This document shows, one piece after another, positions 25,691 to 36,900 of a stretch of DNA of 64,000 nucleotides. Source of the DNA: Trichobilharzia szidati (taxonomy: Eukaryota > Platyhelminthes > Trematoda > Strigeidida > Schistosomatidae); NCBI GenBank assembly GCA_944472155.2, contig OX235271.1:92579256-92643255 (forward strand), read 5' to 3'. A model generated the notes under the pieces. That model was given only the letters and a program-made list of their open reading frames with translations. It ran no database searches and was not told the DNA's origin. Position numbers and translations under genes: made by a program. The stretch's first letter is position 1. Each line of letters begins with the position of its first letter.

Positions 25691-26534
25691 CAATTAACAC
25701 TTGGAAACCTCTTTGTATTCTTACAAAACTACAACTGGATAGTATTTTCTAGGCTTGATTTTAATTTGTGATGTTGGACAGTTATTTAAAGGCACTGAAA
25801 GAAACCTCCCCATTTTCAAAACCTATCGCTTAAACACTTGCTAACTATCAAGCTAATACTGTCATAGTTCTGAAGAGTACATCACTTACAATATCGTAAG
25901 AGGGAACTAACGAATCTCCGGGATTGTAGTAATCCTTGTAACAATCGAAAATTTAAAAGCTCTAAGTATATTTCATTACACTTCATTATCACTCAGCAGC
26001 GCCTTCCAGTTAACAACTACGGTTTTAGGGTCTTGCTTGCTTTTCTGAAATCCTATTATACATTATGTACGCTACCAAAACTCTTAAAACCATTATAATT
26101 TCTCGACGCATTTGGTCTTCTTTTATTACGGAAACATTTACTCCTTCAAGTTTATCATGTTCTGCAGGTATCGCACTAGTAGTGGTTGTCAGCCATTTCA
26201 ATCTAGTGTGAAACAATTTTATGTACCTAATAAGAATTATTGTACCACAACCATTACTCAATATTATTTTACTGAAAAACTCTTAGATTTTCAGTTTCTC
26301 CTTTATATTGTGAACAATAAAAATAGTCTTACGTTTTACTTATTTCAGCAATTTGGGGAAAAAGCAACTCAAAAATCCTGTGAGACGCAGAACTTGACTT
26401 TTCATATTTAGATAACGAAAAACAAATAAAATAAATAAAAATTAATTTGGAAAGATGAGATTTTAGGACTGGGCATAAGTAGTAAGCATTCTTGCATTTG
26501 ACATTCTTCAACATCACCAGGCTAGTAGTCCAAC
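25691..26534. other. Intergenic, nothing recognised
   Basis: Shared with 60480-61280. No intact frame. Confidence 0.5.
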
Positions 26535-26860
26535 AATCTGTGAGAGAGACCGGTCGCCAACGTCACACACTTATAACTGCGTATATCAGCTTGAGTGCAG
26601 TTGCGGATCAAATAGAAAGGCGACTGCCTAATCACATGGTCGAGCATTTGGCCAAGTGACAGAAAAAACCTGAAGCTAAGAAATTAAGTAATTCAATAAA
26701 AAAGTTTCTTACCACCTACGGATATGATTTTGAGGCTTTCAAGTAAATCACTGATTTTGGCAGACGAACAAACAGAAAAATGGTTGCAGCTGAACAGCTT
26801 AGGGTCTATGAACTTAGTCTGTTGGTATAGAAGTAAGCAGAGATCACTCTAAACCTGCCT
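26535..26860 (+). mobile_element. Possible PLE nuclease relic (lineage f)
   Basis: Plus-strand frames give TYNCVYQLECSCGSN, then after shifts MVEHLAK and AAEQLRVYEL, which fit in order Y-x-C-x-CG, EH and the late EAL-like helix of PLE nucleases. The YIG motif is lost, so this rests on weak similarity. Second copy 61285-61600. Confidence 0.38.
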
Positions 26861-26914
26861 TGGTAAGATCTTTTACTTAGTTAACTATTATAATTCCTAA
26901 TTTATTTCATATAT

Positions 26915-27755
26915 TACTATTATTATTTCTTTGGATTCCTAGTGGAACATATGACTTCAGCAGCACTTCTATATTCCACTCTTTTCTCTCTAGTACTCAA
27001 GCTGGCTCTACGAGTGAGCATAATCTCTAGTCTTCTCATCACACGATCCTCTCCACGTCATCTTCGGACACCCAACTCGTCGTTTTCCCACTAGAGAGAG
27101 CCTAATGCGTGATGTCACTTGACGGTCTCATCAGTACGTGTCCGATCCTTCTCCATTTCCTTCGAGATATTTTTTGGACAACAAGTCCTTAATTAGTTCG
27201 TCCCTAGAGTTCCTGTTGCCAATTCTTTCTGGCCATTTGATCATCAATGTTGAGAGAAGGCAACTGTTGATGAAAATACTCAGCAGATTGTTGGAAATGC
27301 TTTGCATGACGCGCTGAACCACTGATCTATATTGAGTAACTGACTTGATAATAGTGTTTAAGGCCAGAATCTTTCTTTTGCTTTCCGACATGGCCAACCT
27401 TTGACATCCTTTTCTGTGCCACCCGTATCTGAAGCCATGTTACTTAGATGAGTGAAAGAGGTGACCACTTTCAAATTTCTTCAAATGATAGGGATTGGTG
27501 GCTGTCATTGCAAGTGGTGGTGGTTATGTATCTTCATGACTTCTGTCATTTCAATGCACACCTGAATTCTTGTTTTCACTGCTTCTTCTGCCAACCTTTT
27601 GCTTTTCTCCTGTACACCTTCAAGACTGTGTGATATTAGATATAAATCCTCTCCAAAAAACAGATTTTCTAGCGTCCACGTCATTTTCTCTCTCTGATTC
27701 CACAGAAGAATAAGTAGTTTTAAGGAGTTCTTATGTGCCATGTAGTCTTCTTGGC
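26915..27755 (-). mobile_element. RTE-type LINE, 3' half
   Basis: From (ATT)n TTTCTTTGGATTCCTAGTGG through TCAGCAGCACTTC, CAACTGTTGATGAAAAT and CTTTTGCTTTCCGACATGG to the RT frame (LISHSLEGVQEKSKRLAEE). The FADD region is degraded (FFGEDLYL). Ends 17 bp before the Merlin insertion. Second copy 61655-62490. Confidence 0.74.
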
Positions 27756-27764
27756 TACTGGGTT

Positions 27765-27772
27765 GATTTTCT
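27765..27772. repeat. Target-site duplication, left, of the Merlin element
   Basis: GATTTTCT, repeated at 28604-28611; present once in copy 2 at 62505-62512. Confidence 0.92.
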
Positions 27773-28603
27773 GGCGAAGTTCAACAATAGAGTCCCAAGA
27801 TTGTAAATGTTCCAATGACCTTGTGAATGTTCCAATGACCCTGAACGCATGCTAGTTATTGGTTGAGAAAGCTCACCATTATTCTAGCTCGAATAATTGT
27901 GCATACTATTAAGCGACACTGAATTAATTGTCTTCTAGGAACTTTCTTTGAAAAGTTGAAACTGTCTTTGATGATTGGTTGTTATTGGTGTCGAAAGTTT
28001 AACTTTGCCTGAATATCTTCTTTCTGTCCACTTACCGGGTGCCAGAGCGAATAACGTTTGGGTTTTAGGAATTTATGATACCTAGATTCGCAAAGGGTTT
28101 ATGGAGCTGATTCTAGATAGGAGTGCTCATACACTCCTCCTCCCTATTATTCAGCGTCTAGTGTTACTAGGCACCACCATTCACACAGATGAATGGGCGG
28201 GATATAGCCAAATATCACAATTGGGATATATACATCATAGAGTGAACCATTCGAATGATTCCGTCGACCCTGTCACCGGTACTCATAATAATTCCATCGA
28301 AGGTTTCTGGGAAAGATTAAAAAATAGAATAAAAGCTATAAATGGTTTTCAAAACCAAGTTATTTCTAGTCATCTGGATGAATACATGTATAGAAATTGG
28401 TTCAACTTAAAAACTGAAACCCCAATACAAAATTGGGAGATATTTTTATCTCATATTAGAGAAAAATATCCTGTTTAACGTTTTTTATGCTTTTTCATGT
28501 AAATATACGTAAGATTTTACGCAAAAATCATCCTTTTTTCTGACTGGTCGGCTCAAGGTCACTTGTGCGTTCGCTCCTTGGGACTCTATTGTAGAACTTT
28601 GCC
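27773..28603 (+). mobile_element. Merlin-family DNA transposon, defective, private to copy 1
   Basis: 831 bp with 27-bp terminal inverted repeats differing at two positions (GGCGAAGTTC.. and GGCAAAGTTC..) and an 8-bp target duplication, both Merlin hallmarks. Merlin is an IS1016/IS1595-related superfamily known in schistosomes. The transposase frame lies inside but is disrupted. The element is shorter than an intact transposase would need, so an internal deletion is likely. Copy 2 has the precise empty site. Confidence 0.92.
28026..28478 (+). pseudogene. Merlin (ISXO2/IS1595-like) transposase, broken
   Basis: From about 28050 the frame reads RANNVWVLGIYDT, a TAG stop at 28083-28085, then RKGFMELILDRSAHTLL to a stop after EKYPV. 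HTDEWAGY holds the second catalytic Asp, VNHS..DPVTGTHNNSIEGF matches the family's conserved block, and the Glu of SIEGFW (or FWE) is the third acidic residue. The Asp of GIYD is the likely first. Upstream, near 27938-28000, another frame gives GTFFEKLKLSLMIGCYWCRK from the N-terminal region, so a frameshift or deletion lies between. Not expected to be active. Confidence 0.86.
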
Positions 28604-28611
28604 GATTTTCT
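28604..28611. repeat. Target-site duplication, right, of the Merlin element
   Basis: GATTTTCT, directly after the GCC that ends the element. Confidence 0.92.
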
Positions 28612-29119
28612 GAGGTAGGATCGCCAGCCCTATCTTCAATTCTCTCTCTTTTCCCAGGCTTAGGACCGGTTAGTAGACTAGTGAACTAGTAAAGTAGGGA
28701 AGGTTTATTCTTAGCTCGTTTAGAATTACTTTTTTCAGTATCATTATCTCAACTTGCATCACAATTACCACTATTATTATTACTATTCACTTTATAATTC
28801 TTAATACTTTCAAATTCTCTTTCTGATAATTAACTGTTCATTATAGTGACATAACCGTTACGTACACTTAATTTTTCTAAAATACTACATTTATCTTTAC
28901 AGTACAGTGTTGTTTGTATCCTCCTCCGACTTATGACCTTGGAAACCTATTGGTTGTTGGCTGCTTTAACTTATCATTTTAATTATTGTCTCTCAAGGCT
29001 ATTTAAAGCAAATATATATACAAGTGCTGTCAATCCTTTTCGCTGTTGTTTGGAGACAGTAAAAGCTCCCTACATCAACGGTCTATCCTTTTGTGTCGCG
29101 AGTTCGGTGGTATCTTCTC
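28612..29119. other. Intergenic, nothing recognised
   Basis: Shared with 62513-63014 at high identity. Confidence 0.5.
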
Positions 29120-29330
29120 GTGTTGTTGTTTTTATTTTTATTTTTTTATTTTTGATTATAGCTTGATGCCACACCGTATTTTCAGTACATGTATGGAATT
29201 TTCAGCATGGATACCGGTAGCCCAAATTTTACAGGCCGACCATGGATATCGGGTGTGCGTCGGCAGGGGATCGAACCCCGGACCATGTGCATAGTCGGCG
29301 AGAGTCCTAACCACTGTCCCACCGAAAGTG
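29120..29330 (-). mobile_element. SINE-C, minus strand
   Basis: (T/A)-rich tail, GCTTGATGCCACACCGTATT, GAATTTTCAGCATGGATACC, then B-box complement GGGGATCGAACCCCGG and GAGAGTCCTAACCACTGTCCC. The B-box is intact, unlike the copy at 19607. Second copy 63015-63220. Confidence 0.78.
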
Positions 29331-30793
29331 ATTAGAACAGTAGGCTAGCAAATCGACTAGGCAGGAAGTTTGTTAGAGCAAACTACCAAGTGTCATAACA
29401 ATAACTGAATTGTAATCCATTACAATCTTAATTTTCAATTCCTCACACCCTTTCACCCTGAATCGACTTAAAGTTGACCTGTGCGACATTTTTATCCTTT
29501 TTGCTATAAATGCGCCATAGTGGTTTATTCATTGTTCGTATGTCTCTTTACATATTTCGCGTTGTACCTATAACACTGTATTCACCCGAAGAGTTCTACC
29601 GAAATTCGATGAATTCATGAAATCCTGATTTACTAGTATTTATTATTTGTTTTAGATACGTATAAAGAAATAAATATTTCCACTATACGCATTTGCTTCC
29701 CTTTCACGTAAAACTAACCCTTGAATAAAGTGTACCCATGTATTATGACCGTGAATCTGTGAGCAAACAAATCCTTTAAACTTTGTTGAGTTCATCAAAC
29801 AATAAATTAAATTCATTTTTACGATTTCTTTATTTAGTTTCAATGTAAGGACACATGATACTAAACGGAAATCTCATTAATGTAACGTTTTTTATTTTAC
29901 TTCTAATAACAGAACAGCGTAGGATTTAGGCTAGAGAATTCTAAAAAGAAGAAAAGTGTTTGCATTAACTGAACTGTTTGAGATAGCTGTGTTTACCAAA
30001 CCGGTTCATACATACACCGTTAATTTCCAGATAAGTAAGAAAGCCTGTTTAAATATCAAACTGATGAAAGTAAGCTTCATATATTTGAAAAATGTTTAAA
30101 ATCTCTTTACTACTTAGCTCTTGTAGATTAAATTCTAAATCATCTGACCTGGAGACTTACTTGGTAAATTCATGTCTTAAACTCTTCAATATCTGTGACC
30201 ATTCAACAGTTAGTAAAGAAATGTCCTGTTACAGACCTGATTTGGTTGATGCCTCCTAGGTATGTTTATTCAACTTTGATAAAATCGTCTTTCTCCTAAT
30301 TTAAATTCATAAGGTTTGATTTTCATAGTCCACATTCGTCAACAGAGTCCTCTTAACGGAAAACATAAGTAAAATAAAGTCTGGTGAACACTGTATGAAA
30401 AGTGGGAAATACGTGACATGCAGTCCTGACTTCAGAATAACGTCACAAGCAGTCTACTTTGATAGCGTTTGTAAAAGTAGAAGAGGGTGAGAGCTTTGTT
30501 CCCTTCGTAAAAACTAGATAAGATAAATAAGAAGGTTAATCAGGTTGTAACTGCATGGTGCACCATTACTAATGTCTACACAAGCAAGTCAAATAACCTT
30601 CAAAAAGATTGAAATTTGTGAAAGGTGAGTTAAATACCTACTTTTCAATAGTCCCTCACCTCCGGTGGGAGTTATTTACAGTTACGCAGACATCTTGGTT
30701 AAGTTCTCAATAACGACTGAAACCAGATTTACAAAATAAAAACGATATCTTTCAAACTTGATTAGTTGCAATATTCATACTGTAGTTCATCAC
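29331..30793. other. Intergenic, nothing recognised
   Basis: Shared with 63221-64000 as far as the window goes. A minus-strand frame at 29652-29843 is kept in part in copy 2, but its conservation is no higher than its surroundings. Confidence 0.45.
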
Positions 30794-30958
30794 CTTAATT
30801 TGTTTCCTAAATTCACTGAGTGAAAAAATGGAGTCCTTACTGTCTCTGCTACTTCTAGAATTTTTCAGTGACATAATATGAGTAGAAATCGGTCTTCTAA
30901 AGCAATTAGTTTCCTTAATAAATTTTGATAGTGCCACTCTGAGTCTTTTTTCATGACC
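30794..30958 (-). CDS. Candidate sixth exon of the unrecognised gene
   Basis: An open 55-codon stretch with phase 0 at both ends, [16 protein letters not shown] then a Ser/Arg/Lys-rich tail ending LSEFRKQIK. The acceptor is CTGTTCAAG and the donor a weak GTGATG. It would need an intron of about 8.5 kb. Composition and frame fit, but the splice sites are only fair and other exons may intervene. Confidence 0.38.
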
Positions 30959-33900
30959 CTTGAACAGTAAAGTTATATATATACAACGGATAACATTTAG
31001 GCGAGGCTTTGAATTTCTTGTTTAATGATATTTTCAGTTTGCATGTACTGAATACGTTCGAATAAACATTTAACTACAGGAAGCCATGCATTGTTGGCAC
31101 AGTGGTAGAGTACTCACCAACCAAGCATGTGGTCCGGGATTCGATCCCCAGCCGACACACCCTTTTACCTCACTAAACTAATAATGAGACTGGTATAGAG
31201 GGAAGGCTTTGCATGAGGCTAGCAACCCCATTCCGTAAAATTAAACACCATTGCCAGGGAAACTTCAAGCATCCACTGATAATGTAGAGGAAAAAAACAA
31301 CAGGAAGCTCATCTGGAGGGGACCGTATCTGATAATTTCAATACATATATATTGATGATACCATTAAAGAAGAAATAAAATAACTTCACAGAAGCATTTA
31401 TTATAAGATAAAAACTGTCACTTGAAATTCACTACATTACACAGAGATGTTAAACAATGGATCTAACCGATTCAAACAGCCCCCAAGAATGGGGGAATTC
31501 ATCGTCCAAGGGTGACCGCAATCTCTGAACATACAACAAAGTCTCAGCGTGGCTCTCAGTTTTTTTCACTTCTTGAATTCCAAGTGGAAAATAGGGCTTT
31601 TGCAAGGTTTGTTTGTTATCTTCACGCCCAACCTTTCCGCTTCCAGTACCTACTGCTGGTTAGGTTAATCAGTGCTTTGAACCGGAATCAAACCCAGTTT
31701 TCCCAAGTGGATGGCGGGCACTATTTTTGAAATTCTAAAGCTAAAATGGCAGCGTATAGAACTTATTATGTTCACTGAATTACATTACAAAGAATATGCA
31801 GCTCAGTGTAACATTCATCTCAATAAAAGACTGTACATAAGATTAAGATTCACAAAAAATCACTGTCTAAATAGATTTGTTTTTATTCATAAATCTTGTG
31901 CTTCATTACGCATAATGATTTCTGTTTCTTTAGTTTTCTGAATAATCTTACGGATAAAATATTCCTCTATTTGGCTCAACTCGGAAGTACATGAAAAATA
32001 AAATATTACTTCTCAGTAGTAGTTCCCAAAAACCTAAGTGTATATATTTATATATGCGAATAAATATAAGTATTCCTGAAAAATCTCTTCATTACAGTAG
32101 ATTAGTTCAAAAAATGATATTGATTAGTAACATAATACTTAATGAATCATAAAAAAATAAATACTTCACTCAATTTATTTTTATCATAATATATTTTTGT
32201 TTAAAGTTTGATCATGAATTGGAATCAGTTAAAGAACTATTGAAAAAGATGGAGTTCTGGTAAGTTGTTTCGCTACAGTGAATGTGTATGTAGATGAGAC
32301 ATTCGCCATACTTAGAACACAGGATATAAATAGATTTTTCGAACATATTAGCTCAAAGGTGGAAACAATTCAATTCACTTGTAAATTGGAAAGTTAAGAA
32401 GGGGGTTCCAATGTTAGATTGTAGCTTAAGAAGGAAAGAAGATGGGAAGTTAAACACTAGTGTGTGTTTACAGGAAACCCACACACATTCAAAAAGATAT
32501 TCGGACTTCCGATCATCCTATCCTATGTCAGTGAAAATAGGAGTGGTGAAATGTTTAAGTAATAGAGCACAAAAACTAAGGAAAATCTAAGACAGGAAGT
32601 GAGGCATATAAGAGAAGCTTTGAAACTGAGAAACTACCCTGATAATCAGAAAGTATGTAGGGAACTGGAAAAATAAAATAAATAATAATAGTAGTGATAG
32701 TGGTAATAATATTAATGACGACATGCATGTCAAATATGCGCAGGATAATGACAACACCAACAATAAGGAATCTAAATCATCAGTAGTACTTCCACACAAA
32801 GACGGAACCACGGAAACCTTACTCAAAATTCTTAACAAGGCAGGGATAAAAGTGATTGGCATTCAAACCAATCACAAACTCAATTGGAAACAAGCATTGT
32901 CGGTTAAAGAATCCTGTGAAGCCTTTAAAACAAAACAATTTAGTCTATCTAATACCCTGCCTGCAATTATTGTCAGGTCACATACATAGGTCAAACTAGT
33001 AGAACAAGGGCATTCAGACTAGCTGAACATAAAAACCTAGCAAAATCTAGATTGGTTGACCCGACTAAGCTAAGAAATCTGGAGAATAGTTCAGCTATAG
33101 CACTACATGCAGTTACACACAACCATACAATAGGATGGGATAAGATGACAGTTTTAAAATCTAATGTGACAGGGTGGAGGGAGAGATTGATAACAGAAGC
33201 TTTGTTTATCGAATCAACTGCAAACACGTGTAATAGGAATGATTCAACACCTGTCCCAGATATCTGGAAAATTCTACTACCCCTACGACAAATAGGGGAG
33301 GACAAAGAAAACTGTAAAACTCAGATTTCGAAGTCGTGTGTTTATAATTGATACGATTAAGAACAATAAATTGTGTCCCAATCGTCATCCAGTAAATAAT
33401 ACTGTTTCACTGTGTGATACATCTAATAAACAAACTAATATGGAATAAACTGCAGCACAATAAATCAACCAAGATTACAATTAAACGACATTAGGTTTTA
33501 TCAAGACAATAATTAATTGTATGGTGTGAATATGGAATTGCATAATTACAGTATTATAAAGCTTTTTAGATAGTTCTCTAAAAAGTATATGTCATTTCAT
33601 CTATTCAAATGTCCACTAAGTTGGACTTATCCATGTTCGATTTAGTTTAGAATGTAGAATTCTACTTCTTTAAATCCCTTGTCTGACAAATATTTTATCC
33701 CTCAGATCACCGATAGACACTCCACAATTCCAGTAGAGATCTCTCCATAAATTTAGGCAATTATCCTTGTCTGTCAACAGTCTCTCCAATTAGCAATATC
33801 TGACAGATAAACATCATGGAAATACTTTATAGAACACCATAAAGACTTTGGGAAGCGAGGAGACAGGAATTCAGTGGACCACCGATAGGAAGATTCTAGA

Positions 33901-36900
33901 ATATTTCGCAGATGATATATGTCTAATGTCACACAAACTCGAAGACTTGCAGACGAAAACCAACAAACTGGCTGAAGAGGTAGCGAAAACAGGACTGTGG
34001 GTGAAGACAGAGAAGACGGAGGTGATGAAGATAACCAATCACCAACAACGGGAGATTCAGCAGAGGTTATCTCCTTCACTTATCTGGGAAGCATCGTTTC
34101 AACTACAGGCCAGCGGAACGGACGAAGATGTCAAAGTCAGAATTGGAAAGGCAGATACGTCTTCATCAACCTGAAACCAGTTTGGAAATCCTCTGCACTA
34201 ACTCAGCCAACATAAAGAACAAGATTCGGATTTTCAACACAAATGTGAAGTCAGTCAGTGCTTCTATAGGGGTCAGAAACTTGCACTGCGTGTCACGAAA
34301 AGGATTTCCAACAGGCAGTTGCAGACTTTTATTAACAACTGCCTTCACTGTCTCCATAATAAAGATCAAATGGTCAGCCGGTCAGAAAGAATTAGTAACA
34401 AGAAACTCTGGCAACAACCAACCAAAAGCCAATTGCTCAACAAATATGTAGGAGGAAATATAGATGGATCTAGCATACAGTGAGGAGACCATTGAATGAC
34501 ATCGTGCACAATGTAGGCCATCGCTCAAGTGGAATCCCGATAGGAAGCGACGAGTGGGTCGTCGGTGCTAGGGTGACATGGACATCGTGTGGCAAGGGTG
34601 GGGAAGAAACAAGAGATTATGGGCAATCGTGGACCCAGCTGAAGAGGATAGCAGAAAATAGAAGAAAGTAGTGATGTGTTGTTGACGCCCTATGTTACAC
34701 TCGGAAGCCAAGGGAATAATAATAATAATAATAATAAAGTTTCTGAATAGACGGGTTCTTCTGAAATCGTTCTTACTGTGAATGCTTTTCTGATGGCCAT
34801 AGTAACATCCGTCTAGAGAAATGAATTAACTGTTTGCTTTTTAACTGCAAAACACTTATCACTGATTAGTAGACTTTTCAAACATAAAAAGAACTACTAG
34901 ATGTTGTCTCGGCAGTGAAACGTCCAAACAAAAATCAATATAACATAAAGTGATACGTCACTTATAGAATATCCGCGAACCATGCACGTACACTGGGGTT
35001 CGATTATCAATTGACGATCTCCTAAACCTCCCCTAGCTGAGGGGAGGAATGAAAGGAAATGGCAAAGTTCTTACATGCCTTGAAAATTGAAGTCAAAAAA
35101 GGTTTTTGAACAGACCATCTGCAACCGACGCTGTCAAAGATTATACAAATAAAGAAGTACAAGCTGAAGCTATGCCGGATTAAACACATTTCGACGGTTC
35201 TACAAATGATAGCGATTTCCTTTCAGTTCACCTATTATATTAAAACAATACGATTAATGCAGGACACTAGAAAATACTATAGTACTATAACAAATGTAGT
35301 GAATAAGTAGTATCCAGGTTTTATTACAGGTGAATTGATGTTACACTTCATCATCCATTTGTTTGAGTGATAGAATTGTTATTTCTTCAACACTTAAACC
35401 TGTTGCTTAAAATGATCATTCTGAAAATTTTGTAGAACTTAAAATAAAACATTTAGCACATCTTACATACGTTGCTGACTAAAAATCGATACTAATATTA
35501 CAAAACCATAAACCTAACCTAACTATTTCCATACAATATCTTGTGGAACAGGTAATCCGCAGTTTATGAGTTATGATATTGCATCTACGTTTATTTTTAA
35601 GATTTATAATTACACTCATACAATGCTATAGTTACTTTCGATCCTTACAGTAGATGGCCAAAAGTAGGATCTATACAGTCTTAATATACAACCCACACAG
35701 CAATCAGAAAGATTTTACTACACAAGGGAGAGACTGATTTCCTAGACACTGATATGCGACGTGGCGTGTGCTACTGATGAGATCTATCAGTAGTATATAT
35801 AAAGAAAAGTTCATCGGCACGAAAATTATCAAATAGCAGAGAGATAGATTTTATGTCAGAGAAAGCAAAGTGATGAAGAAACTTGGCATACATATTCATG
35901 AGGATAATCTACATACAGGATGTGGAAGTGCGTGGGTAACTTCCAGATTCAGTATGGAAATCCAGAAAATAGAGACCACTCATAGAAATTCTGTACTCTA
36001 CCAGTATGGTACTCACCAGACACATAATGACAATGAATTCATCAGCTACAATACTGTCAGAGAAATGATTACCAGCTACCAATGGAAACTGTACTGTGAA
36101 TAATAGGAGAAAGAATGGTACATATCATATGTCTAAAAGGTGATTCGATTCTTAATTTTTTAAATAATACTGACAAACAGGTAAATAATCTCGACAGAAA
36201 TATTAAAAAGTAATCAGTGGAATGCCAGAAACCTGTTAATGAAATAAACGTCCATTATATGTATTCAGGTGCAGTGAATGACCGACCATATTTACCACTT
36301 TGGTTTTGAGCGTTCTAAAGTTACTTTTTCTCGCTTTTGAAACTATTATTATCACATATCACAAGCCAGTCACCTATAGCACTAATGTGAAGATCAAACG
36401 TATAGTTTTAAATAGAAAAGAAGGTCAATACATGAACTCCTACTTGATAAGGTCAATACAGCATATGTTACGTTTGCTGAGTGATTACTTTGCTAAGAGA
36501 TATTATGCCTCACTGCTAATGCATATCATTTGAACTGCCCAGTTAAGGTCTTCATGATGTTAAGTGTTATTAGTTGATCCTAAATCGTTCAAAATCCTGA
36601 ACATCATAACCTATCATCATTTAATTATTGTCTCTAATTCTACGTTGACTTTATCTACTAAAGTAACGAAGCCGAATTTACTTTTGTCTGGTGTTGAGGA
36701 TAGGATATCAGAAGAGACTTTCTTGTGATGAAGTAATAGACATTGTGGTAGATCGACTGCACTCAGATTATAGACTCAAGTGTTGCAGCCTTTTCAAACG
36801 AAGAAGATATCTGACCTGTTCATGTCATTCAGAGTCATAGAAGATCAGAGAGTGTAGTACTTAATGAGGATACAGAACCCTATTCATTCAGTACAGACGC

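Larger units (their letters stand above)
16860..30100. repeat. Duplicated block, copy 1
   Basis: Colinear with 52949-64000. The match begins at CTCTATTTTCAAACCAGTAG and runs to the window end (TTGAAAAATGTTTAAAATCT here). By eye, 23865-24205 differs from 58320-58660 by about 11 positions, near 3%. Copy 1 is about 2.2 kb longer over the matched span, mainly from private insertions at 17873-18882, 19607-19787 and 27773-28603 and sequence at 20652-20930 missing from copy 2. Confidence 0.92.

Noticed and set aside
29652..29843. A conserved minus-strand exon in both blocks
   Set aside because: Divergence is no lower than in adjacent non-coding DNA, and there is no phase-compatible acceptor or donor pair.
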